Source: an uncultured bacterium (GTDB taxonomy: Bacteria; Actinomycetota; Coriobacteriia; Coriobacteriales; Coriobacteriaceae). From it: 39,691 nucleotides of DNA. The notes beneath the pieces were generated by a model. It had not been told where the DNA came from. It ran no database searches and saw nothing but the letters and a program-made list of their open reading frames with translations. Shown here piece after piece: positions 8,115 through 15,530 of this stretch. Position 1 is the first letter of the stretch; the number at the start of each line of letters is the position of its first letter. The stretch lies in NCBI GenBank assembly GCA_905215815.1, contig CAJMRN010000008.1, positions 1 to 39,691 of the forward strand. Reading direction: 5' to 3'. A program made the position numbers and the translations under genes.

Positions 8115-8170
8115 ATGATTGCTCCTCTCTGTTGTTTGCCTGCAAGTTTGATGCAGTGACAGAAGAAGGG

Positions 8171-9109
8171 CTAGCGGGATTTCTGCCTGGTGCTATCGAG
8201 ATTCTGCCTCGCTGCTCGATAGCTCGAAGGAGTGCACCCCATTTGTTCTTTAAATACCTGGCCAAGATGGCTTGCTGTTATAAATCCGCATTGGCGCGCG
8301 ACTGTCTGTACCGTTCGCGTGGTGTGTGCCAAAAGTTCGCAAGCACGGTTTATGCGGTATGCGCGTAGATATGCCGCCGGGGTCGTTCCTGCACAAGTTT
8401 CGATAATGCGGTAACACTCTCTTTCGCTTACGCCGGCTGCAGATGCCATCTGGGGCACATCTATAGCGGCTGCATAGTTTGCGCGGATAAAGTCCAGGAT
8501 TGCCTTGAACTGTACGTCGCGGCTGGTCATCCAAGAGGCGCCGTCGGAGGAAAAGAGCGGTTCGGCCTTGGCGTAAATCTGAATCCAGAGCTCTGACAAG
8601 TTATTTCGAAGCGCCATCTCGTTCTGCGGCCGTTGAAGGTCGTGGCTAAAGGAACTCTTTAGCAAATCGATAAAGGGCATATCGTCGGGGTTGGTGGGCG
8701 ACCATTTGAGCACATCGACGCCTCGACATTGCAGCAAAGGATTGATATAGCGCTTTTGAAGGCGTCCCGCGGGATCGCCGAGCATCGACGGCTGAAAGAT
8801 ATGCAGCATTTGAATGGCTGGCGCCGAATTGGGCGATTGCAGCGTGCTGTGCAAAACGCCGCCGTTGATAAAGCCGGCGGACCCTCCCTCAAAGCGTACG
8901 TGCTCATGAGCCGCGCGCGTTCGATAGTCAATCGCTCCCTGCTCCATGTAGAAAAGCTCAACTTCGGAATGCCAGTGCCAGGGGACGGAATTGCCCGGAT
9001 AGCGAGCGAATTCTGCGCGTTCGGCAATATAGGGCCAGTCTTCGGCGGTCTCGGGAAACGCTTCCTCGCGTCCTCCGCGGTGCAATTCTATGTGATCCAT
9101 GTTTCGCAT
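8171..9109 (-). CDS. AraC-family transcriptional regulator with N-terminal cupin domain
   Basis: A 312-aa regulator. The N-terminal half has a cupin-like sensor (PWHWHSEVELFYMEQG, then a GGVLHSTLQ segment); the C-terminal ~100 residues hold the two AraC helix-turn-helix motifs (VPQMASAAGVSERECYRI; TVQTVARQCGFITASHLGQV) and the closing FKEQMGCTPSSYR. ATG 9109 is used; ATG 9100 three codons later is equally possible, as neither has a clear ribosome binding site. It is followed 56 bp later by the HAD gene in the same direction, so the two may be co-transcribed. The sensor resembles those binding sugars, but no target can be assigned. Confidence 0.87.
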   Translation of the reverse strand: MRNMDHIELHRGGREEAFPETAEDWPYIAERAEFARYPGNSVPWHWHSEVELFYMEQGAIDYRTRAAHEHVRFEGGSAGFINGGVLHSTLQSPNSAPAIQMLHIFQPSMLGDPAGRLQKRYINPLLQCRGVDVLKWSPTNPDDMPFIDLLKSSFSHDLQRPQNEMALRNNLSELWIQIYAKAEPLFSSDGASWMTSRDVQFKAILDFIRANYAAAIDVPQMASAAGVSERECYRIIETCAGTTPAAYLRAYRINRACELLAHTTRTVQTVARQCGFITASHLGQVFKEQMGCTPSSYRAARQNLDSTRQKSR

Positions 9110-9134
9110 GGCATCAGTATAAAGCGCGATGGGC

Positions 9135-9344
9135 TTAGATTGCTCTTGCCTGTTCGGGGAACGCCTTGTCTAGGGATGCTTGGAGCTTTTCGAAGGATGC
9201 TCGTAAGTTGAGGCTCTGATCGGCTGAGCGCTTGGTTTTTGTGGTGGGGGAGTCGAGGAGACCGTTTCTCTGTGTCGGGGGGAAGGAGAAAAGGTTTGCA
9301 TGTTTTAGGGATGGCTGCTGTGCTGCGTCATTGGAAGAATGCAT
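9135..9344 (-). CDS. small hypothetical protein or gene remnant (69 aa)
   Basis: A short frame preceded by GAGGAGG with 10-nt spacing. It starts 2 nt after the stop of another minus-strand frame (stop 9347-9349) whose last codons read NARDLAAHPVRNLLVDIEEA-A but which has no start codon before an upstream TAG near 9508. The tight stop-to-start junction and the acidic end of the upstream frame look like the trace of a two-gene unit, now decayed. The 69-aa product is polar with a helical C-terminal half (SFEKLQASLDKAFPEQARAI). I do not recognise it. The rest of 9110-9598 shows nothing else I can support. Confidence 0.3.
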   Translation of the reverse strand: MHSSNDAAQQPSLKHANLFSFPPTQRNGLLDSPTTKTKRSADQSLNLRASFEKLQASLDKAFPEQARAI

Positions 9345-9346
9345 GC

Positions 9347-9415
9347 TTATGCGGCCTCCTCGATGTCCACCAAAAGGTTGCGCACAGGGTGTGCTGCTAG
9401 GTCCCGTGCGTTGGC
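9347..9415 (-). pseudogene. possible 3' remnant of a small gene
   Basis: Minus-strand frame ending NARDLAAHPVRNLLVDIEEA-A-stop. It is open upstream to about 9508 but without ATG, and the only GTG lies about 16 codons from the end. Gene-like only at its 3' end, where it supplies the Shine-Dalgarno for the next frame. The family is not recognised. Confidence 0.2.
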
Positions 9416-9598
9416 AGTATTATGCCGCGGGTGCAGATAAGGAAGTGCTAAAGAAAGGCTTAATGAGGTTTGACGTTGCGATGAAACCGCAGGTAAAAGC
9501 TATCGAGTAACACTCTTGAAAGGTTTTGAGCTTAAGGGCTTTCTAAGGTTTGTGACGTGGATGTGGCGCGGACGTGCGGAGCGTGTGAATGCTCGCTG

Positions 9599-10585
9599 TT
9601 AGCGCTGCGGCTCTGCGGCGCGCACCTGCTCGATGACCTTTTCCATCGTGGTGTCGATGCGGTCTTTTTTGAGCTCGCATTCCCAGATGGTTATGGGCGT
9701 CCAGCCCATTTGAGTGAGTGCTGTCACAGCAGCACGGTCGCGCTCGACGTTGCGACGGAACTTTGCCTCCCAAAACTCAACGTTGCGCTTGGGCTGGCTA
9801 GGGTTGCACTTGGGGCAGCGGTGCCAAAAGCAGCCGTTGACGAAGATGGCAATCTTGCGTCCGGGGAAGGCGATATCGGGTTTGCCGGGAACCTTCCATT
9901 CCAAGCGATAACCCGTAAGGCCCGCGGCCCGTAGGCGCTGACGTACGAGCAGCTCGGGCTTGGTGTTGGCGCGCTTGTTGCCCTTCATGGACTTTTTGAT
10001 GGCGGCGCGACGGCGGACCGGTTCGCGCTCGTCAGCGGAGAGGTCCGAGGTATCGATGCCGTCGAGCAGACCGGGCTTGGGACGCTTCTTGCTGCGGCGC
10101 TTAGGTGCGCGCTTGGGTTTGGTGGCGGGTTTGTCGGCTGTGTTGGGCATGGCGTCATCGGCGGAGCTTGTCTCGAGCCGATCTTCCTTCAACTCAATCA
10201 GAGCATCGATAAGCCCTTTGTCGGCGGGCATCCATTCCACCGTGGCAAGCGAGGTGCGCGGAATCCAACGGATATCGAGCTGGCGGTCGTGCTTCTGAGG
10301 CTCAGCGGATTCATCGGCGAGCGAGCAGTAGTAGCACTCCATGGAGAGATGGAAATCGGGGTAGTCGTACTCAACGGTATAGAAATCGCGCAGGTTGGTG
10401 ACTTTGACCTGCAGCTCTTCCATGAGCTCGCGGCGTACGGCGTCCTCGGGCGTCTCGCCGCGCATGAGCTTGCCACCGGGGAACTCCCAAAGTCCCTGCA
10501 TGTCGCCATAGCCGCGCTGCACGGCAAGCAGCTCGTCAGATCCTTCCTTGCGAATGATCCCAGCGGCAACATGAACAGTCTTCAA
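9599..10585 (-). CDS. MutT-type Nudix hydrolase fused to Vsr very-short-patch-repair endonuclease
   Basis: One frame of 328 aa joins two DNA-maintenance enzymes. Residues 1-130 are a MutT-like Nudix domain: LWEFPGGKLMRGETP leads into the Nudix box at 38-60 (G-x5-E-x7-REL-x-EE), typical of 8-oxo-dGTP or related sanitising hydrolases. Residues about 135-195 are a basic, Pro/Lys-rich linker. From about 199 onwards is a Vsr domain: MKGNKRANTKPELLVRQRL, VPGKPDIAF with catalytic Asp 237, NGCFWHRCPKC with His 255 and Cys pairs for zinc, then NVERDRAAV and a WECELK end. The start is TTG 10585 after GAGAGGA, where Nudix homology begins; upstream open frame is antisense to the ABC genes. No cytosine methyltransferase lies nearby, which is unusual for Vsr. 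Confidence 0.85.
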   Translation of the reverse strand: MKTVHVAAGIIRKEGSDELLAVQRGYGDMQGLWEFPGGKLMRGETPEDAVRRELMEELQVKVTNLRDFYTVEYDYPDFHLSMECYYCSLADESAEPQKHDRQLDIRWIPRTSLATVEWMPADKGLIDALIELKEDRLETSSADDAMPNTADKPATKPKRAPKRRSKKRPKPGLLDGIDTSDLSADEREPVRRRAAIKKSMKGNKRANTKPELLVRQRLRAAGLTGYRLEWKVPGKPDIAFPGRKIAIFVNGCFWHRCPKCNPSQPKRNVEFWEAKFRRNVERDRAAVTALTQMGWTPITIWECELKKDRIDTTMEKVIEQVRAAEPQR

Positions 10586-10687
10586 CAGGAGTCCTCTCTC
10601 AATATCAACACGTGGCAGGCTAGCTACCCGTACCTTACACAACGGTAAGGCAAGCGTAAGCCATATCGATGGTAGCCGACTCGGCTT

Positions 10688-10721
10688 CTTGCGACTATAG
10701 ATGCCGTAGACTAATCGCAAG
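10688..10721 (+). promoter_or_regulatory. inverted repeat in the control region of the ABC pair
   Basis: CTTGCGA (10688-10694) and TCGCAAG (10715-10721) flank 20 bp that include CTATAG. It lies directly before the AAAGGA ribosome binding site of the ATPase gene. Either a regulator site or a short leader hairpin. Confidence 0.35.
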
Positions 10722-10733
10722 AAAGGACTCGGT

Positions 10734-11519
10734 ATGCAAACCACGCACATGGCGACCCCGGTACTGGAGGTCGCGCATCTCGAAAAGGTATATGGAGCGC
10801 TGGGCAACGTGACCCGTGCGCTCAACGACGTCAGCTTTACCGTCAACCGCGGTGAGTTCGTGGGCATCATGGGCGCTTCGGGCTCGGGCAAGTCGACGTT
10901 GCTCAACTGCGTGTCGACCATCGATAGCGCCACAAGTGGCATGATCCGCATCAACGGCCAGGACGTGACGCGTATGAAGCAGGCCAAACTCTCGCAGTTC
11001 CGCCGCGAGGAGCTCGGCTTTATCTTCCAGGACTCCAACCTGCTCGATACGCTCACGGCACGCGAGAACATCGCCCTGCCGCTCACTATCGCCCGCACAA
11101 ACTCGGCAGAGATCTCGACCCGCGTGCAGGATGTGGCCGCGCGCCTGTCCATCAGTCAGGTGCTCGACAAGTATCCCTACCAGATGTCCGGCGGTCAGCA
11201 GCAGCGCGTTGCCGCGGCTCGCGCGCTCGTCACCGACCCCACCATGATCATGGCCGACGAGCCCACCGGTGCCCTCGATTCCAAGAGCGCTCGCCTGCTG
11301 CTCGAGAGCCTGGAGGCGCTTAACCGCCGCCTGCGTGCCACCGTGCTCATGGTCACGCACGACAGCTTTGCCGCCAGCTACACGAGCCGTGTGCTGTTTA
11401 TTCGCGACGGCAAGATCTTCACCGAGCTGCGCCGCGGCGACACCGACCGCCGAGAGTTCTTCGACCGCATTATGGAGGTCGTTGCCATGATGGGCGGTGA
11501 GGGCTCCGATGCTCTGTAA
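10734..11519 (+). CDS. ABC transporter ATP-binding protein, BceA/MacB-like
   Basis: ATPase of 261 aa for the permease encoded next. It has Walker A GASGSGKS at residues 47-54, a Q-loop in GFIFQDSNLLD, signature MSGGQQQRVAAARAL, Walker B MIMADEPTGALD and H-loop VTHDS. These match the BceA/SalX group of peptide-antibiotic exporters and sensors. ATG 10734 follows AAAGGA. Its end overlaps the permease start by 11 bp, indicating coupled translation. BceAB systems are often paired with a histidine kinase and response regulator; none is adjacent here, so regulation is open. Bacitracin or another cell-wall-active peptide is a reasonable but unproven substrate. Confidence 0.9.
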   Translation: MQTTHMATPVLEVAHLEKVYGALGNVTRALNDVSFTVNRGEFVGIMGASGSGKSTLLNCVSTIDSATSGMIRINGQDVTRMKQAKLSQFRREELGFIFQDSNLLDTLTARENIALPLTIARTNSAEISTRVQDVAARLSISQVLDKYPYQMSGGQQQRVAAARALVTDPTMIMADEPTGALDSKSARLLLESLEALNRRLRATVLMVTHDSFAASYTSRVLFIRDGKIFTELRRGDTDRREFFDRIMEVVAMMGGEGSDAL

Positions 11520-13710
11520 ACTCGCTTGGGGCAACGTCCGCCGCGCCGGCCGCGACTACCTCGTCTACCTTTTGACGCTCACCCTGGGCGTTACGGTCTT
11601 CTATGCCTTTAACACCGTCTCGATGCAGGTTGACATCGCCGGAATTAATGAAGAGGGCTTGGCGCGGGTTATGGACAGCATGCTCGGCTACCTGACGTAT
11701 TTTTTGGCCGGTGTCATGGCCTTTTTGATGGTGTATGCCAATAACTTCATCATGAAACGCCGCAAGAAGGAGTTTGGCCTGTACCAGGTGCTCGGCATGG
11801 GGCGCGGGCGCGTCGCCACGATCATGGCGCTCGAGACCGTGATAGTATCGGTCGTGGCCTTTGCCGCCGGCATTGTGCTGGGTGTGGGACTCTCCCAGCT
11901 CATGACGTTCTTTACGGCCTCGCTCTTTAAGACACAGATTGCCAATTTCCACTTCTTTTTCTCGGTGCATGCGTTCAACCTGACCCTTGCCTGCATGCTC
12001 GTAATGTTTGTGCTCACGTTACTGCTGAACCTTCGCGCCGTGCGTCGTACCAAACTCATCGAGCTTATGGGTGCCGAGCGTCGTAACGAGAGCATCAAGA
12101 CACGCAACCCCTGGATCGCGATTGCCATCTTTGCCGTGGGCGTGGTACTGGTGGGCGTGGCCTATTACCGTCTGCTACGTGATGGGTTCCCGCTAACCGC
12201 GACGGACAGCAAGCTGCAAGAGGCCATGAACCAGTTTGGCATTACGACCGTTATGGTTACCGTGGGCACCTTTGCCCTGTTCTGGGGACTCTCGGGCATG
12301 CTCATCAAGCTGCTGCAGAGCCTGCGCGGCGTGTATTGGCGCGGCCTCAATATGTTTACCGTGCGCCAGCTTGCGGCCAAGGTCAACACGGTGTGCTTTT
12401 CGATGGGTGTCATCGCGATGATTCTGTTCCTCGCCATTACCTCGGTGACGTGCGGTATGTCGATCGCCAACGTGATGAACGAAAACCTGGAGCGCTATAA
12501 CCCTGTTAACGTGTCTCAGACGTATGTCTATTACACGCCCGATACGCTCGACTACTACAAAGAGTATGTCAATCCGTCTGAGGCCGATCGCATGGTGCTG
12601 GCCGATACAACGGTCGATTTGTACTCCGCATGGCACGGCAAGGGCAAGTCGGCGGACAACAACGACGAGACCGGCAAGAAGGTCAATATCGCCGATGTTG
12701 CCGGTGAGCATGTGCAGATCGATTCGTATCTGAGTTACCCGTTTGACGGTTCGAACCCTTCGGTGTCTGCGGGTGAGATGTGCAAGACCATGGGCAAAAG
12801 GCTTCCCAAGGCGCTCGGGGGTAGCAATGCCGATACGATGGGTCTGTTTGTGACGCCGGCAAGCCAGTACAACAAACTGCGCCAGATGATGGGCGAGGAG
12901 CCGGTGAGCATTGGCCGCGACCAGTACCTGCTTACGTGTGATATGGGCGGTGAGCTGGGCGACCTGTACACCAAATACATGGCCGGCGACCATACCCTTA
13001 CCTTGGGCGGGCATGAGCTCAAGCCCGCAACCGATAAGTCGGACAAGGACACGGCGGCCATCGCCAACTCGGCGATGGGCAGTAATCCGGGTACCGTCGT
13101 CGTTGCCGACGAGCTGTTGTCCCAACTTAATCTGCAGCCGTATTCCAGTAGCCTGCTCGTTAATTACAAACAGGGGATGGATACGACCGAGGCAGACGAG
13201 AGTATTAAATACACTTTGCTCGACAATCTGCTCGTTGACGGCAAGGAGCCGGGGTCATGGGGAATCTTCATCACACGCTCCGAGATGTACACGCAAGCAG
13301 CGCAAATGAACGGTCTTATTAGCTACCTAGCCATCTACATCGGCTTTGTATTGGTCGTTGCATGCGCGGCGATTCTGTCGATCCAGCAACTCTCCAACGT
13401 GGCCGACGGCAGCCGCAGCTATCGTGTGCTGGCACAGATCGGCTGCGACGACCGCCAGATTCGCCATTCGGTGATGGCGCAGCAAGCGGTATTCTTCCTG
13501 TTCCCGCTGGCAGTGGGCCTGGCGCACTCCTTTGTGGCACTTAAGGTGATCATCGAGCTGGTGAGCATTTTCGGAAATATGAGCATCGGCGGCACCGTGG
13601 GCCTCACCTGTGCAATCTTCCTGGCAGCATACGGTGGCTACTTCCTGGTGACCTACCTCATGAGCGCCGGCATGGTACAAGCTGCCATCGCTACCCGCTA
13701 CAGCGAGTAA
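11509..13710 (+). CDS. ABC transporter permease, BceB/FtsX-like
   Basis: Integral membrane protein of 733 aa and partner of the preceding ATPase. The layout is BceB-like: a first membrane segment after LAWGNVRRAGRDYLVYLLTL, an FtsX-type block of three spans (residues about 55-190), further spans near 205-300, a large hydrophilic extracellular domain (about 320-600) and a C-terminal FtsX block (ISYLAIYIGFVLVVACAAIL onward). The extracellular domain is the expected peptide-sensing part. ATG 11509 follows GGTGAGG and gives the family's usual MLCKLAWGN start; GTG 11497 is an alternative. A strong terminator follows the stop by 37 bp, so the operon probably has only two genes. Confidence 0.88.
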   Translation: MLCKLAWGNVRRAGRDYLVYLLTLTLGVTVFYAFNTVSMQVDIAGINEEGLARVMDSMLGYLTYFLAGVMAFLMVYANNFIMKRRKKEFGLYQVLGMGRGRVATIMALETVIVSVVAFAAGIVLGVGLSQLMTFFTASLFKTQIANFHFFFSVHAFNLTLACMLVMFVLTLLLNLRAVRRTKLIELMGAERRNESIKTRNPWIAIAIFAVGVVLVGVAYYRLLRDGFPLTATDSKLQEAMNQFGITTVMVTVGTFALFWGLSGMLIKLLQSLRGVYWRGLNMFTVRQLAAKVNTVCFSMGVIAMILFLAITSVTCGMSIANVMNENLERYNPVNVSQTYVYYTPDTLDYYKEYVNPSEADRMVLADTTVDLYSAWHGKGKSADNNDETGKKVNIADVAGEHVQIDSYLSYPFDGSNPSVSAGEMCKTMGKRLPKALGGSNADTMGLFVTPASQYNKLRQMMGEEPVSIGRDQYLLTCDMGGELGDLYTKYMAGDHTLTLGGHELKPATDKSDKDTAAIANSAMGSNPGTVVVADELLSQLNLQPYSSSLLVNYKQGMDTTEADESIKYTLLDNLLVDGKEPGSWGIFITRSEMYTQAAQMNGLISYLAIYIGFVLVVACAAILSIQQLSNVADGSRSYRVLAQIGCDDRQIRHSVMAQQAVFFLFPLAVGLAHSFVALKVIIELVSIFGNMSIGGTVGLTCAIFLAAYGGYFLVTYLMSAGMVQAAIATRYSE

Positions 13711-13747
13711 CAAGCGGGCAAAACGGTCGCAAAATCAGAGGCGTATG

Positions 13748-13788
13748 ACCGCCGCGAAGGGACCAGGGGCCCTTTCGCGGCGGTTTTT
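13748..13788 (+). terminator. Rho-independent terminator after the BceAB-like genes
   Basis: ACCGCCGCGAAGGG pairs with CCCTTTCGCGGCGGT (13770-13784) with one bulged base; TTTTT follows. It is GC-rich and in the right place for the permease gene. Confidence 0.85.
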
Positions 13789-13812
13789 GCCAATCTGGTG
13801 CGTCTCAGATAC

Positions 13813-13930
13813 AAGTGAGTAGACTTTTTTGAACCTGCCGAGCACATCGCGACAAATGCTCAATAAAACCGCAGGTCAGAGCCGTGGCGTTTTAGGGTGT
13901 GCTTAGACTCCTGAAAAAGCCTACTCACTT
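13813..13930. repeat. 118-bp palindrome-bounded element of unknown function
   Basis: Outer arms AAGTGAGTAGACTTTTT (13813-13829) and its near-complement (13914-13930) pair at 16 of 17 positions. Inside, ACCTGC/GCAGGT (13833-13838, 13871-13876) and GAGCA/TGCTC (13840-13844, 13857-13861) nest, giving a two-tier fold. There is no open frame of note. It lies between two terminator-like hairpins, so it would not be in either flanking mRNA. A non-autonomous mobile repeat or a small structured RNA are both possible. Confidence 0.45.
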
Positions 13931-13947
13931 GGTTTTTCTGCTAGAAG

Positions 13948-13982
13948 ACCGCCGCGAGGGAAGGCAACTCCCTTACGGCGGT
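13948..13982 (+). terminator. second hairpin resembling the 13748 terminator
   Basis: ACCGCCGCGAGGGA with TCCCTTACGGCGGT pairs at 12 of 14 positions around AGGCAAC. The same ACCGCCG/CGGCGGT base is used in the terminator 200 bp upstream. The T-run is short (GTTTGG), so terminator strength is doubtful. Confidence 0.4.
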
Positions 13983-14000
13983 TTGGACGTTTGCCCAGAT

Positions 14001-14077
14001 AGTCGTTGGGGACGTCCCCAACGGCTACCCAAGGAGTGTCCCAAACTGCCGGCAGAAAAGGAGCGTCCCTAACTGCC
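14001..14077 (-). repeat. cluster of three GTTDGGGAC repeats, one a perfect 20-bp palindrome
   Basis: CGTTGGGGACGTCCCCAACG (14004-14023) is a perfect palindrome. Next to it, two 20-bp direct repeats (14031-14050 and 14058-14077) differ at two bases and are 27 bp apart. On the minus strand they read GGCAGTTTGGGACACTCCTT and GGCAGTTAGGGACGCTCCTT; all three units share GTT-D-GGGAC. No gene covers 13711-14192. Confidence 0.5.
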
Positions 14078-14192
14078 ACATCAAACGAAAGGGCGCCGAC
14101 CTTCTGGTCGCGCGCTTGAAGTTGAACGTCAGATTGTCCAAATGCGGCCCGCGCAGCGTCGAGCCGTTACGGCGTTTGGTAAAACCGCGTAA

Positions 14193-15224
14193 CTAAATAC
14201 GCTCCGCGATCTCGTGGATGAGGTAGTCGGTCTTTTCCCAGCCCAGGCACGGATCGGTGATCGACTTGCCAAAGACGCCGCCGTCGACCGGCTGGTTGCC
14301 GTCCTCCAGGTAGGACTCGATCATAAAGCCCTTGACCAGCTTGGAGATGGACTCGTTGCGGCGGCAGCTGTCGAGCACCTCCTTGCAAATGCGATACTGC
14401 TCCAGCGGACGCTTGCCCGAGTTGTCGTGGTTGCAGTCGATGACCGCCGCCGGGTTGGCGTAGCCGGCATGCTCGGTATAGCGCTCGGCCAGGCGCTCCA
14501 GGTGCTCGTAGTGGTAATTGGGGTAGGTGCGCCCATCGAGACCGATATAGCCACGCATAACGGCGTGCGCGAGCGGATTGCCGTCGCATTCAACCTCCCA
14601 ATTGCGGAAGATAAAGCTCTGATGTGCCTGCGCGGCGTAGATGGAGTTGAGCATAACAGTGGTAGAGCCGGCGGTGGGATTCTTCATGCCGACGGGTACC
14701 GAAATGCCGCTCGACACCAGACGGTGCTCCTGGTTCTCGACCGAGCGTGCGCCTACGGCAACATAGCTCAGCAGGTCAACGAGGTACTGGTAGTTGGACG
14801 GATAGAGCATCTCGTCGGCGGTGAAGAAGCCCGTTTCCTTAATAACGCGCAGGTGCATATGGCGGATGGCCTTGACGCCCTCGAGCAGGTCGTCGGGAGC
14901 CTCGGGGTTGGGGTTGTGCAGAAGACCCTTGTAACCGGTGCCCTTGGTACGCGGCTTATTGGTGTAGACGCGCGGAATGATGATGAGCTTGTCCTTGACC
15001 TCCTCGGCGGTCTTGGCCAGTCGGTTCATGTACTCAAGTACCGAGTCCTCGCGGTCGGCAGAGCACGGGCCGATGATGAGCACCTTGCGTGCGTCCTCGC
15101 CGGTAAAGACTTTGGCGACCTCGGCGTCAAATGCCTGCTTTTTGGCGGTAAGCTCGGCAGAAAGCGGCATTTCCTCGCGGATCTCCATGGGGATCGGCAA
15201 CTTGCGTTTGAATTCCATGGCCAT
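14193..15224 (-). CDS. 3-deoxy-7-phosphoheptulonate (DAHP) synthase, class I
   Basis: First enzyme of the shikimate pathway: condenses phosphoenolpyruvate and erythrose-4-phosphate to DAHP. It is 343 aa, matching the AroF/G/H type. Motifs: LIIGPCSADREDSVLEYMNR, PRVYTNKPRTKGTGYKG (PEP and phosphate binding), SGISVPVGMKNPTAGS, AAQAHQSFIFRN, and the metal/substrate region IDCNHDNSGK followed by FMIESYLEDGNQP. ATG 15224 follows GAGGAGG. Feedback specificity (Phe, Tyr or Trp) cannot be read with confidence, so no letter is given. It stands alone in its direction, downstream of the exporter operon but separated from it by that operon's terminator. Confidence 0.93.
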   Translation of the reverse strand: MAMEFKRKLPIPMEIREEMPLSAELTAKKQAFDAEVAKVFTGEDARKVLIIGPCSADREDSVLEYMNRLAKTAEEVKDKLIIIPRVYTNKPRTKGTGYKGLLHNPNPEAPDDLLEGVKAIRHMHLRVIKETGFFTADEMLYPSNYQYLVDLLSYVAVGARSVENQEHRLVSSGISVPVGMKNPTAGSTTVMLNSIYAAQAHQSFIFRNWEVECDGNPLAHAVMRGYIGLDGRTYPNYHYEHLERLAERYTEHAGYANPAAVIDCNHDNSGKRPLEQYRICKEVLDSCRRNESISKLVKGFMIESYLEDGNQPVDGGVFGKSITDPCLGWEKTDYLIHEIAERI

Positions 15225-15321
15225 AGGGGCCTCCTCAACCTATAGAAAGAGCAATAAGCGTATTGTCGAATGCTCGGCATTATCCGCTGTCGCACGCTAA
15301 AGTGCAAGTCCTTGTCACCCC

Positions 15322-15362
15322 AAAACCTGCCAAAAAGGGACAGGTTTATTTTGGCAGGTTTT
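15322..15362 (+). repeat. RGGGACAG-loop hairpin, member B
   Basis: Arms AAAACCTGCCAAAA (15322-15335) and complement (15349-15362) pair over 14 bp, perfect. The 13-nt loop is AGGGACAGGTTTA. It lies between the DAHP synthase start and the exporter terminator; the GGGACAG strand is opposite to both flanking genes. It may form part of the DAHP synthase 5' region when read on the minus strand. Confidence 0.55.
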
Positions 15363-15463
15363 ATCTGGGCAAACGTCAGCTGGTCCTGGAATGGAATGAT
15401 GCCACGTGGCTTGGAAGGGGCTGCCAATCAGGTCCCAGGGGAGGCGGTTCGAGGCTGCAGAAC

Positions 15464-15499
15464 GAAAAACGGGGGCGCAGGTTGTCCTGCGCCCCCGTT
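15464..15499 (-). terminator. Rho-independent terminator of the marR-ABC-ABC operon
   Basis: AACGGGGGCGCAGG (15468-15481) pairs perfectly over 14 bp with 15486-15499 around a 4-nt loop. Reading the minus strand, the stem is followed by TTTTTCG. It lies 31 bp after the last exporter gene. Confidence 0.88.
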
Positions 15500-15530
15500 C
15501 TCGGGCGTCATCATTTCTCTGCGGCCGTAT

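Noticed and set aside
9232..9510. 92-codon plus-strand frame in the AraC/Nudix-Vsr gap
   Set aside because: No ribosome binding site, Cys-rich and without recognisable sequence; the minus-strand frame is more gene-like.
10586..11152. Upstream extension of the Nudix-Vsr frame
   Set aside because: It runs antisense through the BceA-like gene; Nudix homology and a ribosome binding site place the start at TTG 10585.
13867..13878. Another copy of the CCGCAG strand of the nested element
   Set aside because: Only the 6-mer CCGCAG matches; no GTCCTCG partner or 12/12 geometry surrounds it.
15241..15269. Promoter TCGACA-17-TCTATA for DAHP synthase
   Set aside because: Its start point would fall inside the ribosome binding site, leaving no usable leader.
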